A DNA stretch of 64,000 bases, taken from positions 2,604,001 to 2,668,000 of the forward strand of contig JAGVRJ010000002.1 in NCBI GenBank assembly GCA_019059635.1, written 5' to 3'. Positions 1 through 10,926 of the stretch are shown here, piece after piece. How positions within the stretch are numbered: the stretch's first letter is position 1; each line of letters starts with the position of its first letter. The notes beneath the pieces were generated by a model that saw only the letters and a list, made by a program, of their open reading frames with translations, made no database searches and was not told where the DNA came from. The translations under genes were made by a program, and so were the position numbers. This stretch comes from Proales similis (taxonomy: Eukaryota; Rotifera; Eurotatoria; Ploima; Proalidae).

Positions 1-2777
1 TTTGCTGTTGCTCAGTCGCTTGCACGGCTGGTTCGTCTTCGCCTACTTTAAGCACCTTCACTGCGGTCTGTTGTGTCTTGCTTTTTTTCTCGTTGCTTCT
101 CTTTGCCTTCAGCTTTTCTAATTTGAGCCGCTGCTCACCAGTGACCAGTTTCTGCTTAATTATCTCCGGAAATGTGATCATGAGCAGAGAGACCACAAAC
201 ACACTAATGGCCAGTATAATAAAACCCAGAAACCAACAGCCAACCTTAAGTTGAAGACGAGAGGAAAAAAGTTGAAAAATAAATTAAAGATAATTGTCCA
301 GCGGCTTGACTTACCCATCGTGGATCGGAAGATTCAATTATTGGCGACTCACCCAAATTGATCCATATTCGCATGAGCAACGATGCCATAAGATAGCCAA
401 GCGCAGGCCCTTTGAAAAGAGCAACATGAAGTTCGAGAATAGCGAACGTGTGTGTGCGAGAGAGCGTTTAACAATACCTAGTGCGACAGATCCGTAGACG
501 AAGCCTTTAGAAGCGAAAGAGTAAGAAACTTGTTTGGCGTCAAATGGCAGAGAGAGAGAGAGAGTTGGAAGAAGAGCTAACGTGGCGTTTAAGAATGAGT
601 TTAAAAAGCGACCGTCGACTCGACAAAATTCACTTCGAATCAGCACCCAGATAAATTAACTCAAATGAAAACAGCCGTTTTAGCACTGAGCGCCTTGGTC
701 CTTCTTGCTGAAGGACTGGATCTAAATCAATATCGACCTTACGAATCGTTTGTCGAGCTCAAAGGTGGCACCTTCTTGATGGGCATAAACGATCGCAAAG
801 GTGTGAACCATGAGTATCCGCCACGTAAAGCCGTGGTCAAGCCATTTCGGTAAGGCGTCCGACCCGGAAAGCTGAACAGCTCGTGCGAATTTGATTTCTT
901 TGAAAGAATCATGCTCTATCCAGTCACGGTGGCATCGTTTAAAAAGTTCAAATCTGAAAAGTACAAATACCGAACCGACGCTGAGCGCAAAGGCTTCAGC
1001 TGGGTGTTCAAACCGCTCATAAACGAACATGCATCAGTGAGCCAAGTTGATTTGAGCATATCGGTTAGTAGATAGTCTGACTCAACTCAAGCTCATATTT
1101 AATCAATCAAATTCAGGACTACAGAGACGCTTACGACCAGTACATGATGCCGACCAAAGAAGCACGATGGAATCGGCCTGAAGGAGGCCGGTCCGAGGCC
1201 AAGCTCACTGATCCTGTGGTTCATGTATCGTTCAATGACGCGTTCGGCTACTGTGCGTGGAAAGGAATGAGACTGCCCACCGAGATCGAGTGGGAGTTTG
1301 CGGCTCGAGGCGGGCAGAAAGAGAAAAACTACCCGTGGGGCGATCGCTGGCAAGTCGGTCGCACCAACCTTTGGCAGGGCAAGTTTCCTGAGGAAAATCA
1401 GATCAGAGATGGCTTCTATGGCATCTCGCCCGTCGATGCATTCCAGGCCCAAAACGACTTTGAAATGCACGACGTGATCGGAAACGTATGGGAGTGGACT
1501 TCGACCAGGTGAGTGTGAGCTCAATTTGAACGAACCAGTCTCGTGCTAAATGAAGTGAAATGCAAACGAAGATTTCGCGACTTGCACAACGACGAATCAG
1601 ATAGAAACAAGGATGATTTCAGAGTGCTTAAAGGCGGCTCGTTCTTGGACAGCAGAGACGGCGAGGAAAAAGCAGATGGAATGAAAATTCGCCTATCGAC
1701 AAGAATCGGTCGACTCAAAGACTATTCAGCGCAGAACGTCGGCTTCAGATGCGCGCACAGCATCAAAGAAGGCGAACGCTTCATGAAATCAAATGACGCG
1801 TTCAAAGTCGTTCGTCTCCGAGCGCCGAGAATTCACACTGTTGAGCTTTAAGTTTTTTCAACATCTTCTCTCATTATGCAATAAACGCAGAATAACTGGC
1901 TCATGTGAATCACACAAATCCCAGGGTTTAGTGTCCTGCGCTCCTCTCGGGCGCTCTATTATGAAGTAGAATATTCGAGCATTCACTTACCCGTGTAGAC
2001 CGAATGATACTTTTCTGGCAAATTGTCGCACAAATAAGTGAGTCCGAGCGAGAAGAGAGGCGAAGTGCCGATGCTCATCAGAATTTGAGCGAGCATGAAC
2101 ACATAAAACTGCCAATGCTCGAAAGCGTTTTCCACACAAGCGCTGGTTGCTGCGCGTCCAGTTGAGTTGGATACGAGCGAGTCAAGACTGAACGGGTTGT
2201 TTGAGTGCAAACAGAGATTTTCGAACAACTCAGTCTGGTTGGATGAAGAGTTTGAGTGGCGAAACACTGAATACTTCTTGGAAAAGAAATAGGGCAGCGT
2301 GAAGACAATGCAGCCAATTGAAAAGCAAAATCCGCAAATGCCGATTACACGCGGCTTGTTAAACCGACTTCCAGCATAGGACAGAATGAGGATTGAAAAT
2401 ATGCCGATCACGTCGTAGGAGGCGAGCACGAATCCGATTCGTGTGGTCGATAAGTTGAATTGAGTTTGCAGCGAAGACATTATGCCAGCCATGTAGCCGC
2501 CTTGCACCATCTGACTGAACAGAGTCAGAAGACTGAGAAGAAATGCGTAGACTTTGACATCATGAAACTTGAGCGTTCGAACTGCTAGAAGGCAAAGGCA
2601 AAGAGAAACTTGGCATTTGAGGCCAAGTTTTCGTGCACAGCCCGGCTCGCTCTCGCCTGAGCTCTCCACATTTGACTGCTCTCCTGCCGGCCTCGTTGTG
2701 TTTGCATGGCTATTTGTATCGCTCCTTGATCGACTTAGACCCGGCCCTGATTGAAGGATGATCGAGTCTGCTTGCAT
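1..2777 (-). CDS. Organic anion transporter polypeptide (SLCO/OATP family), 5' part
   Basis: Sodium-independent organic-anion transporter, a 12-helix plasma-membrane protein; only the first half is in the window. Assembled exons: 1991-2777, a 27-nt microexon 478-504, 315-409, and 1-244 running off the left edge. All junctions are GT-AG and in frame. The N-terminal tail is Ser-rich and cytoplasmic. It is followed by helices with the OATP signatures GGYMAGIMSSLQ, LASYDVIGIF and SRFNKPR. Then come FYVFMLAQILMSIGTSP, LCDNLPEKYHSVYTG and, across the microexon, GFVYGSVALGPALGYL, ending in DPRWVGCWFLGF and a Lys-rich loop. The extracellular loop between helices 3 and 4 carries a Cys pair, as is usual. 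The ATG at 2777 was chosen as the first in-frame Met. The third intron of this half (505-1990) contains a whole gene on the other strand. The family is certain; the subfamily is not resolved. Confidence 0.9.
665..1851 (+). CDS. SUMF2-like (paralogue of formylglycine-generating enzyme), secretory
   Basis: Exons 665-849, 907-1063, 1117-1508 and 1572-1851 give a secretory-pathway FGE-sulfatase domain protein (about 337 aa). Residues 1-18 form a signal peptide. The fold shows GGTFLMGIND, the PVTVASF strand, YRTDAERKGFSWVF, MRLPTEIEWEFAARGG, YPWGD, IGNVWEWTS and the terminal NVGFRCAHS. In the catalytic enzyme SUMF1, two cysteines lie just after GGS; here the segment reads GGSFLDSRDGEEKADG and has neither. 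That matches the inactive paralogue SUMF2, which modulates sulfatase maturation in the ER. The C-terminus HTVEL could act as a weak ER-retention signal, as the SUMF2 tail is thought to do. AATAAA lies at 1880-1885. The gene sits wholly inside an OATP intron on the opposite strand. Confidence 0.88.
1880..1885 (+). promoter_or_regulatory. Poly(A) signal of the SUMF2-like gene
   Basis: AATAAA 29 nt after the stop codon. It lies about 105 bp before the antisense donor of the host OATP exon, so both genes must be processed within a very short stretch. Confidence 0.6.
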
Positions 2778-3916
2778 GCCTAGCGCTTCATTTGAGAATA
2801 TCGCAGTTGTTGTCTAAAGTTGAACAGTTTGTTCAAATAACGCAAGAATGTGAAAGTAAAGCGCGCTTAACGCGCCCGCCTCGTAATAATGAGTTTTCTT
2901 TCAAGATTAACAATTGCAACCGAGACAGGGGAGGAGGGTAGGGAGCTCAGAATCGGTCGTGGCCGCCACCATCACCACCACCGCCAACAGCAACTCCGAA
3001 ATTATGTCGCCATTGACGAAGCGCCTGCAAGCAGCTTAGCGATCAGGTTTTGAATTTCATTACTCAGTGTTTGGTCATAATGCCTTTCGCTTATAATTAG
3101 GCCAACCTCTATTGAACTATTTCTCAAGCATTTGCGGTGGGCTTTCTTGCTCGTGTGGCCGATCGAAATGATGAGCACATAAATTTATCGGCTTCAATGA
3201 GTACATTGGACCGCGTTAACCTTTTTCTTCTCATTTCACTTGTTCTGATTGCTTTTGATTTCAACTTGTTCGTTTTGAGTTAACAAAAAAAAAAAACAGG
3301 CAGATAGGGTCAGAATGCAATAAGAATTTACAACTCGAACGATCGAAAGCAAGAAAAAGAGCTCATCGTAACGTAAAAGGCAAGGCGAAGCGTAACGAGC
3401 CATCATAAAACGCACTGTGCAGCTGATCAGTGACCTATGAAATGAACGTGAGAGGTCGCTTCTCGAATGAATTTAAATCTTCATCAAGCTTTCACCTAAA
3501 CAGATGAACTCTTATCATCTATGGATTCAATTTCGAACAATTTTTCATGATTTTCAACGATCTCGAAATTTAGGGTGTGATCCTTTGCGTTCATTTGCAT
3601 ATGATGATCAAGTTTACACCTTGAGCTCAGACCTTTCAACCTATTTTTGAGTTGAAACAGTCAACTCTTTCTCATAGTTCAATTGTGATTGTCCAATTAA
3701 CTTTAGCCTGAGGAGTATTTGAGAGTATACTAAGCAACAATGCAATTCTCGTTTATTCTAGTTTATCAATTTATTTCTTAAAAGCCTTTTTTTATTTTCA
3801 ATTTTTTTGAATGCAGAGTTTTTAATTTTGAAATAAGAAGCATAAGTGCCTATGGGTCTGATGTTCAGGTTTTGTGAAGCAAATTGAGTTGTTGCTTCAT
3901 CATCTTGGTGACCTGT
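2778..3916. other. Intergenic, no gene seen
   Basis: AT-rich upstream region of the OATP gene and downstream region of the next secreted-protein gene. It contains a short CAC/CCG-rich stretch near 2957-2990 and an A-tract near 3286. I see no coding or RNA gene. Confidence 0.5.
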
Positions 3917-4727
3917 TTAAAGAGGTCTGTGAGTTTCATACTTTTCGACAATCTCTCTAGCGTTCTTGAAGGCACTATGGAGAATTGCTCCCTCAACAGG
4001 GGCTGCCTCACCGGCTCCGACTGACGGCCTAAGGTTTAAGAAGTCAAGAATGACCTGGGAAACATGCTTTAGGCTGCGATGAGAATTTTTGGACTGCTCG
4101 ACCATAGTATCGAAATTAATCGATTGGAGAATGTTGGCAAGCTCCTCTCTTTTTGCGACAAGGTCACTTGTGGCCAATGCCATCAGGGTCGACTGAGCTC
4201 CTGGTGCGCTTTCCGAGTCTACCCAGGAGAATGCATAAAAGCTGACATCCAAAATCTTAAGACCCTGAATCTGGTCTTTCAAATAGGCTTGAACATCAGC
4301 CGGAAGTGAGCTCCACTCCAGCTGGGTCTCTCCGCTCTCAAGTTTCTCGGTCACGTTCCAAATATCGTTAATTTCCAATTGATTCAGCAACACGAATCTG
4401 AGAGATTCGGGAAGAATGTTCCACAGCTGAGTTGAAGCACTATTTTCTGCTATAGTGCTCAAAGCTGCGACCACTTCAGAGAGTTGGGCTAGCTTTTCTT
4501 CAACTGTTTGGTGCTTATTAGATCCTCCATGGCTTGGCCGACCTCCCTGGTTTGGTCTGCCTCCATGGCTCGGGTGGCCATTCTGACCCTTATGGGATCC
4601 TCCGTTTCCAAGCATACGAGCTTTAGCAGAGCCATAGTTAAAACGTCGACACCTTTTAATCAAGAGAGAGCTTACCTGAGGCGAAGGCCACTAGCGCAAA
4701 AAATGCAATCACAAAAACCGGTCTCAT
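3917..4727 (-). CDS. Secreted protein of unrecognised tandem family, member 1 (GGRP/HGG-rich)
   Basis: Exons 4676-4727 (signal peptide, MRPVFVIAFFALVAFAS) and 3917-4620, joined in phase 1; about 251 aa. The mature N-terminus is a Gly/His/Pro/Arg/Gln repeat (HGG, GGRP units, about 4528-4610). Next comes a helical region with WNILPESLRFVLLNQ, then INDIWNVTEKLESGETQLEW, an aromatic FYAFSWV segment, and helical C-terminal segments ending EIVEKYETHRPL. It aligns clearly with the gene at 10152-10926, including the C-terminal RPSV and A..NA motifs, and less strongly with 5324-6158. Signal peptide and phase-1 intron are shared by all members. No known domain is recognised and function is unknown; secretion is inferred from the signal peptide. 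Confidence 0.8.
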
Positions 4728-5003
4728 TTTTAATTGTTTCTTGTCGAAAATATTTCAGAGAAAACTGACTGCTTGAAGCTCGAAAGCTGCTTGCTTTTAT
4801 ACTCATGCTAGCGACGCGGAATTAAAATATAAATTTAATGCGCAACAGTCGTCCTGGAAAAAATTGATTTTTGGGCTTATTTTTCTATCAATCCAGGCCG
4901 ATTAGCTAATGGAAAATGTAGTAGCGGCGAAAAAAAAGTAGAAAATGGCGTCACAAATCTAACAACGGGATTTCAAATTTCTTTTAATGGACTGAATTAA
5001 ATT

Positions 5004-5265
5004 TTAATTTTCTTTTTTTTTCTCTATAATCGAGGTGGCAGTTGGCTTCGAGAGCTTTAGCATTGTCTTCTTTCCTGCAATTTTAGACACTCGGATTGAA
5101 GAGCTCGGATTGCTGCGCACCGTTTTGGTCTCATATGTCGTTGTTTCAAATGACCTTGAGCTTAAAGCCCTGGGAGGCCCTGCCAATTCTCTTGTAATTC
5201 CCAAAAGACTCAACCTGATAGACACGTTTCGTAGACAAGAGCATATTTTTTCCGATGATGTTTAA
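5004..5265. other. Overlapping open frames on both strands between family members 1 and 2
   Basis: A 73-codon minus frame (5004-5225) and a 76-codon plus frame (5035-5265) overlap here. Base composition is more balanced than in the flanking AT-rich DNA. No signal peptide exon, domain or clear splice partner is visible for either frame. It could be a decayed exon or a missed small gene. Confidence 0.2.
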
Positions 5266-5323
5266 ATTTCCATTTTTTTGAGATTGCTTTTATTAAAAAA
5301 AATTAAGATAAAACGATCCAGGG

Positions 5324-6158
5324 CTAATAAGGACTCTGGTCTAATCCATGCAATCTAAGAAAATAGCTTGCTCTACCCAACGCAGTCAATGCGATGTTCT
5401 GGGCTGCAGTTCGTGCCAATGGTGCAGTGCTCTCCAAACCCTCTGCTTGGAAGCCTTTGTTGGGTTTGGCAATTCTCTTTGGTGCAAGCCCTACGAGCAT
5501 TTTGTCGACAACGCTCACAGCTTGGAAGGGAGCCAAATCAGTTGTTTTAAATGTCAACTCTCTCAGCCTGGTTATGTTTATTTTCTGGCTCCAGCTGAGT
5601 CTCGAAGTTATCACGCTTATGTTGGCGATCGACTCGACATACTGGCTGGGCACCAAGTCAAGAATTGTCAAGTCTTGGCTCTCTGTAAGCGGCTGCAGAG
5701 CCCAGTTCAGTTGGGAAAATTTCAAATACATAAAAGCCAAGCCGTCGACCGAATTTTGTAAATCTGTCTTGACTGAATCAGGCAGTGTTGTCCATTCCAG
5801 GTTGGTTGCTTGAGTTTTAATCATTTCATTCAGCGACCAATACGAAGCTATGGAGCTCTGATTCAGCAGTAAATATCTGTAGACCGGCGGAGCTAGGTTC
5901 CAAAGAGGCTCAATGCCATCGCCGTCTGCTTGAGTTTCGGCTTGCAAAATATTTGCCACTGTCCTATTGAATATGTCGAGCAGTTTGGCGTTTGTCTTCG
6001 TCTGTAATGCAGTTCGGCCCCGCTCGGTCGTCTCATTTACGTTTTGGCCTTTTTTGAATAAAAACAAGAAAGAAATTAATTTTCTTAATAATCAGCTTAC
6101 CTTTCAGGCTTAAAATAGCCATCGAAATGGTGTAAAAAACAAGGCCTGATTGTCTCAT
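5324..6158 (-). CDS. Secreted protein of unrecognised tandem family, member 2
   Basis: Exon 1 at 6101-6158 encodes the hydrophobic signal MRQSGLVFYTISMAILSLK, joined in phase 1 to exon 2 at 5324-6048; about 260 aa. The family core is present as LWNLAPPVYRYLLLNQ, then SYWSLNE and TNLEWTTLP, then a hydrophobic LKFSQLNW segment. The C-terminal half diverges from member 1 and is rich in Ser/Thr/Ala with a Lys-rich stretch before the end. There is no Gly/His repeat; the N-terminus after the signal is short and polar. It lies about 0.6 kb upstream of member 1, counted from that gene's start, in the same orientation. Function is unknown. Confidence 0.77.
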
Positions 6159-6493
6159 TTTCAAGTTAAACTCGATCTCTGATTTTAAGTTTGCAACGCG
6201 ACCTTCTAGTTGGTTTTATACGAAATGTTCGTATTTGCCCGAGGATGGGCCTGAAATTAATCGCTTTCAATTCAATTGTTTTATTCTGCTTTTTAAAGTG
6301 TTTAGATTTCTTTCTGAAATTTCGCAGATTCTAATTCGTGGAGGGTTTTCGCCCACAGCGCTTTCAAAATGGCTAATTATTAGGGACGAACACGGATAAT
6401 AGAACGGTTTTTGTGCAGCTATTTTTTTATTTCTAGAAAATTTAAGAATCTTATTGAGAGAATTTTGTTACTTTATCTGTCTGAAACAAGCAT

Positions 6494-7346
6494 TTAGTGT
6501 TGATGATGGAAAGGGAGGAGCTCAGAGAGCTTTTGATTTTCTCTCTTTTCAAATTTCTCGTCCAGTATCTCGGAAATTTTGGCACAGATTCCAGATTTAG
6601 CAAGCGGCACGTTGATGCAAGATCCCCAGTTGACAGTTCCGAAATGCTCGTGAAGTTGTTGGATGAAAATGTGAGCCTTCATCATCCCTCCGAACTGATG
6701 CGAGCCCTTGCAATTTGAGCTGGCTGTGGTGTTTTGAGACAAGAAAGAGCCGGACTGGACATTGTCGAGAAGAGTTTCCAGTTTGGCTCTCAAGGCTGAA
6801 CTGAGCTGAGCCCAGTCGATGTCGTGGACGGTTTTGTCTTCGAAGGAGAATTCGCTATCTTCCAGTTTGATAAATTCTACTCGAAGTACAGGATCGATCA
6901 AATCCCAAACTACAACGGTATTCTGTCCGCATTCAGTTAGCACACTCTCAACAAACTCATGGAAAGCGGTCAGATTGCTGTTAAACAGCATGAAGATTTC
7001 ACTCTTGAAGTCAAAAGAGTGGTTTTTCCATTCCATATGGCCACCCTGGTGATTTCCACCCTGATGATGGCCTCCTTGGTGATGGCCTCCCTGAGGATGG
7101 CCTTCAATTTGACCTTCACCGTTTAGAAGAGCAGCTTGGTTTCCACCATTATGATGGCCACCTTGGTGCTGTCCACCTTGGTGATGGCCGCCTTTATGCT
7201 GACCACCTTGATGCTGTCCACCTTGGTGAACTCTTCCCAATACTTTTGTAAAATTTAGGTTAAAAAAGTGTTTCTTTAAACAAAATTTGACCTTTACCGG
7301 CAGATGTGGCAATGCAGGCCAGAGTTACGATAAGGAGAATTCTCAT
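6494..7346 (-). CDS. Secreted His/Gly/Gln-repeat protein, divergent member 3 of the tandem family
   Basis: Exons 7298-7346 (signal MRILLIVTLACIATSA) and 6494-7242, phase 1; about 265 aa. The mature protein opens with a tandem array of HQGG/HHQGG/QHQGG units (DNA about 7039-7228), interrupted once by a short acidic linker. The globular part keeps only traces of the family core: VVWDLIDPVLRVEF, then IDWAQLSSALRAKLETL. It adds three cysteines and ends in an unusual His-rich LLPFHHQH tail. Membership rests mainly on gene position, the identical signal-exon/phase-1 layout and the weak core. Histidine-rich repeats often bind Zn or Cu, but metal binding here is inference only. Confidence 0.75.
7039..7228 (-). 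repeat. In-frame His-Gln-Gly-Gly coding minisatellite
   Basis: Degenerate 12-15-bp units encoding HQGG, HHQGG and QHQGG, split into two blocks by a non-repeat linker around 7105-7140. The reading frame is preserved throughout, which argues for selection on the protein. Confidence 0.75.
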
Positions 7347-8085
7347 TTTTTCGTTTTGATTTGATACTTAGAAAAGCAGAGATTTTCCCCACATTTTGGC
7401 CACATTTATAGGCAATAAATCGCAGCGAGTGATCCTTCTTGAGCATTTTTATCAAAGTCTAGACCAGTTTGTCACCACGAGTAGATATATTGTCTACACG
7501 GGTTCCAGACATTTGCTCTGGGTGGACGCTGTTTTCGCCAAATTTAACATTGAGTTAAACAGCTGGATCGTTCTATTGGCTTTCAACTGAGCGGGTTTTT
7601 TTCACGCAGCTGAAACTAGAAACGCAATGTTGGTAAAACTGTGCCGGTGAGAACTGCATCACACTCCGTCAGGTAAACTGCATAATCCAGTTTAGCAGCA
7701 GCGGTGGGGAGAGAGAGAGAGGGGAAAATAATTTTTTTATTCAGTCACAGTCATAATTCGTCCATTAACTTGCGTACTTGAAGCTAATTCAAAATGTGCC
7801 ATCTTAAAAGCATTAATGTCGAATTTACATAATAAAAAAAAGAAGAAGTTGAGTTAAATTATTAGGAAAAAAAAAATAAGCGCAATTTTCAACATTAGGC
7901 CAAAGCTAACTGAGCCACATTATTCAGGGGCATTAATATTGCACAAGCAGGCAACAAATATTTGGATTTGAAACCACATCGCTGAAGGGAAAATAAATCG
8001 CGCAGCTCATAACCGACGCACATAGACCTGCGGGCTTTGGCGCTCAGCGCATTTTTTCATTCATTTTACATTAAGCCCGTTTCTC
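7347..8085. other. Divergent intergenic region, no gene seen
   Basis: Upstream DNA shared by family member 3 (minus) and the transmembrane protease (plus). It contains a short GA tract at about 7709-7722 and several A/T runs. No coding or RNA gene is recognised. Confidence 0.5.
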
Positions 8086-9733
8086 ATGGATTCAAACATG
8101 AGCCATGAGTATGGAAGGAACGGAGGTGAAGTGAACCAAGCTTTCAGTTCAAACGATTGGTCATCTCGACCAAACAGTGGCATTTACTACATAGCCGATC
8201 ACAGTGTAACCCAAGATCCACTATCAAGGCCATACTCAGCTCCAGAAAGGAAAAGCAAAAATTCGATAAACAAGCAGCCCAAAGTTCTTGTCATAATCGC
8301 CGCTTCGATTGTCATCGGCCTCATCCTTCTCGGAGTTTTCATTTTCCTTCTTGTGTTCGCCATCAGTAAGGCCCGCATTTTCCAAGTCCAACTCAGAGAA
8401 TTGACTAATTCGATTTCTTTTAAGCGCCTTGTAGCGTAACGAAATGCCACAAAGATGCAAAGTGCACAAACAAAGGAGCGTTTACCAGAGAATGCACCTG
8501 CAACGAAGGACTCACTGGCAACGGATTCGATTTTTGTGACGGTATGAAGCCCTTCTGACCAATAAGTTGCCAAAATTTGATTTGTTGGTTTCCTCGACTA
8601 GAATGCGGCCAAGTGTTCTTTGATCAAAATGTTGCAAGAATCGTGGGAGGCCAAGAAGCAGTGGCCCACAGTTGGCCCTCAATGGTTTTTGTTATATTCA
8701 GCTATAAAGCTAACGTTTACATTCCTCGCGAAGCTGAAACAGTCTATATTGAGCGAAGCTACTCTTGTGGTGGGGCGCTCATAACAAGAAACTTGGTTCT
8801 AACTGCTGCTCACTGTAAAAAGGAGCGAATACAATTCGACTACAATGGCTATTCTTACTCTGTTGAGACTTCGACAAACTCGTTCTATCCAACTGTAGCT
8901 TCCATGTTTACCGTCTATGTGGGTGCTCACGCAAGAGACATGTCAAGTGGAGTTCGAAGAAAAGTAGACAAAGCCGTGCTGGTAAGCAGAAATTTTCCTT
9001 CTCTTCTGAGCCAGATTTCTAAATCGACTAATTCTCCCTTAGCATTCGAGCTATGAGTCGGCAACTTTTTTAAACGACATTGCTGTTCTAAGATTAGAGG
9101 AACCTGTCGGCCTTGGCAACACCGCCCAGCTCGCATGCTTGCCAGAGATTCAATCATCGACATATCCAGTTTCTAACCAAGACGCCTGGGTTGCCGGATG
9201 GGGAACTTTGACTGCAGGAGGCACTCAGCCAACTAGTCTGCAAAACGTTAAAATAACGATCTACGATGGCAGTAGCTGTGTCAACGTTTTGCCCGGAATA
9301 ACCAAGGACTGGAACAAGCAGATATGTGCTGGCGAACTGGCTGGAGGCAAAGACTCTTGTCAAGGTGGGACTGGAAAACCAGAGAGCTTTCTCTAAACCT
9401 CATTACTAAAGCTTGAGTCTCATTTCATAAAGGCGATTCGGGCGGCCCTCTATTCGTCTCAGACACAGTCAATGGAAAGAAGAAATATGTAGCGGTCGGT
9501 GTTGTTTCTTACGGTGATGGCTGCGCTCAAGTCGGCTTGCCTGGGTAATAACTGCTGCGTTCTCGTCTTCTCGTCTTTGTCATTTAAATTTTTTGAATTG
9601 AAGAGTTTACACGCGCACAAGCTATTATGTCGATTGGATCAAGACCAATTCGGCCCAAAGATCGGCATCCAATTTTAACCTATTTGTACTTAACTTATTT
9701 ATTCTATACGGAATGAGCTTAATTCGGATCTAA
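8086..9733 (+). CDS. Type II transmembrane serine protease with EGF-like domain
   Basis: Exons 8086-8365, 8425-8541, 8602-8981, 9043-9364, 9433-9544 and 9604-9733; about 446 aa. A polar cytoplasmic N-terminus of about 60 residues precedes one membrane helix (VLVIIAASIVIGLILLGVF). A short six-Cys EGF-like module follows (exon 2). The S1 peptidase domain starts at activation site R-IVGG. The catalytic triad is complete: His in LTAAHC, Asp in LNDIAVL and Ser in GDSGGP. The residue six before the serine is Asp (KDSCQGDSGG), predicting cleavage after Lys/Arg. After the last peptidase helix the frame continues into a hydrophobic tail (LFVLNLFILYGMSLI), which is unusual for this class. AATAAA lies at 9786-9791. 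Family assignment is firm; the substrate is unknown. Confidence 0.88.
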
Positions 9734-10151
9734 TTGATTCGGGGCAGATCACGGGCACAGTCGACTTAACTCCCAATTATAAGCTAATAAAGAAAAAATA
9801 AAAGGAAAAAATCTTTTGATCGCTCGATTCTAACGTCGCTTTTTAGGCTTTATTTGTTTGGAGAGAGCAACTCTATGAACTGTGTTTCATTTAAAAAGCC
9901 AAAACAGCACTCAATCTTGAGCTCAGTGCTCATTCAAGATTTATAGAGGCACGATAATGATGAATTATGGTTTAGAATTCGGTTATGGTTTATTTCATCA
10001 TAAAAACTAGTAAATGGCGTGTTTATGCTCAGTGATTGATCCAGACCAGGTTTCGTTGTTTTTTTTCTTTTCTTTTGTACAAAAACAAAACTTGAATAAC
10101 GATTTATTGCGTCACCTTTAAGCACTTTTCTTTTAAATTTTGGCAGGAATC
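9734..10151. other. Convergent 3' region
   Basis: 3' ends of the protease (plus) and of secreted family member 4 (minus). AATAAA for the protease is at 9786-9791. Nothing else is recognised. Confidence 0.5.
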
Positions 10152-10926
10152 TCAATTGGAAGATTCGCTCTCCGGAGTTTGAAGAAAGCGATCGAGAGTG
10201 ATCATGGCGTTTGCGTATGCGCCGAGCAAAATCTGATCAGCGGCCTCTTGCTGAACAGACGGCTGAGTGCGTGAATAGCTGATGATTTCGACAATGAGAA
10301 CGCCAAGCTGCTCCCAGCATTGTGCAAGTTCTTCAAGTTTTTCGGGCGTTGGCTGAAGCTCTTCGTTGAATTGAACAGTGCTGACGAGATCATAGATCAC
10401 TTGGATGTCTTCTCCCAATAAATCTTCAAAGTATTGGTCCAGAGTGAGCTCGGCAAACTGATCGCTGATCGAGTGCACCCATTGCAGTTCGTAAAAAGTT
10501 AGATCCGTTAGCTCTTCGTGCTGCTGCTTGTTAATTATGTAGTTCTGCGCCTGATTGTCTATTGAGTGCCATTCGAGATTGGTCTGGCCATTTTCAAGCT
10601 GCTCGGTCACTTGCCAAATTTGGTTGATCGATCTCTGATTGAGAATGAGATAGCGAATAGAAGTGGGAAGAATGTCCCAGTAAACTGCCGCTTCTGCTGA
10701 GGGCTCATAAGAAGACTTGAGATCTGAGATCAAGTCGTTCAGCCTCTGCCTTAAACTGTCCAACTCTTCATGATATGCGGTGACACCCTTCTCAGTTGGA
10801 GCGCTTCTAACTATTCGCGTGGGCTTAGTTAAGAAACAAAAGTACTTAATTGCTTTGTCAAATCGTTTTACCTTTCAGGGGCACCATTGCGCAGGTGACT
10901 AAACACAAAAATATGATCGATTGCAT
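10152..10926 (-). CDS. Secreted protein of unrecognised tandem family, member 4
   Basis: Exons 10872-10926 (signal MQSIIFLCLVTCAMVPLK) and 10152-10810, joined in phase 1 at an acceptor AATAG; about 237 aa. The mature protein is acidic and Gln/Glu-rich, without the Gly/His repeats of members 1 and 3. The core is the clearest of the family: YWDILPTSIRYLILNQ, then INQIWQVTEQLENGQTNLEW, then LTFYELQWV and a helical C-terminal half with TQPSV and AYANAM. These align with member 1 along the whole length. Three other genuine genes of different function lie nearby, so the cluster is interrupted. No cysteine pattern or enzyme motif is seen, and function is unknown. Confidence 0.8.
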
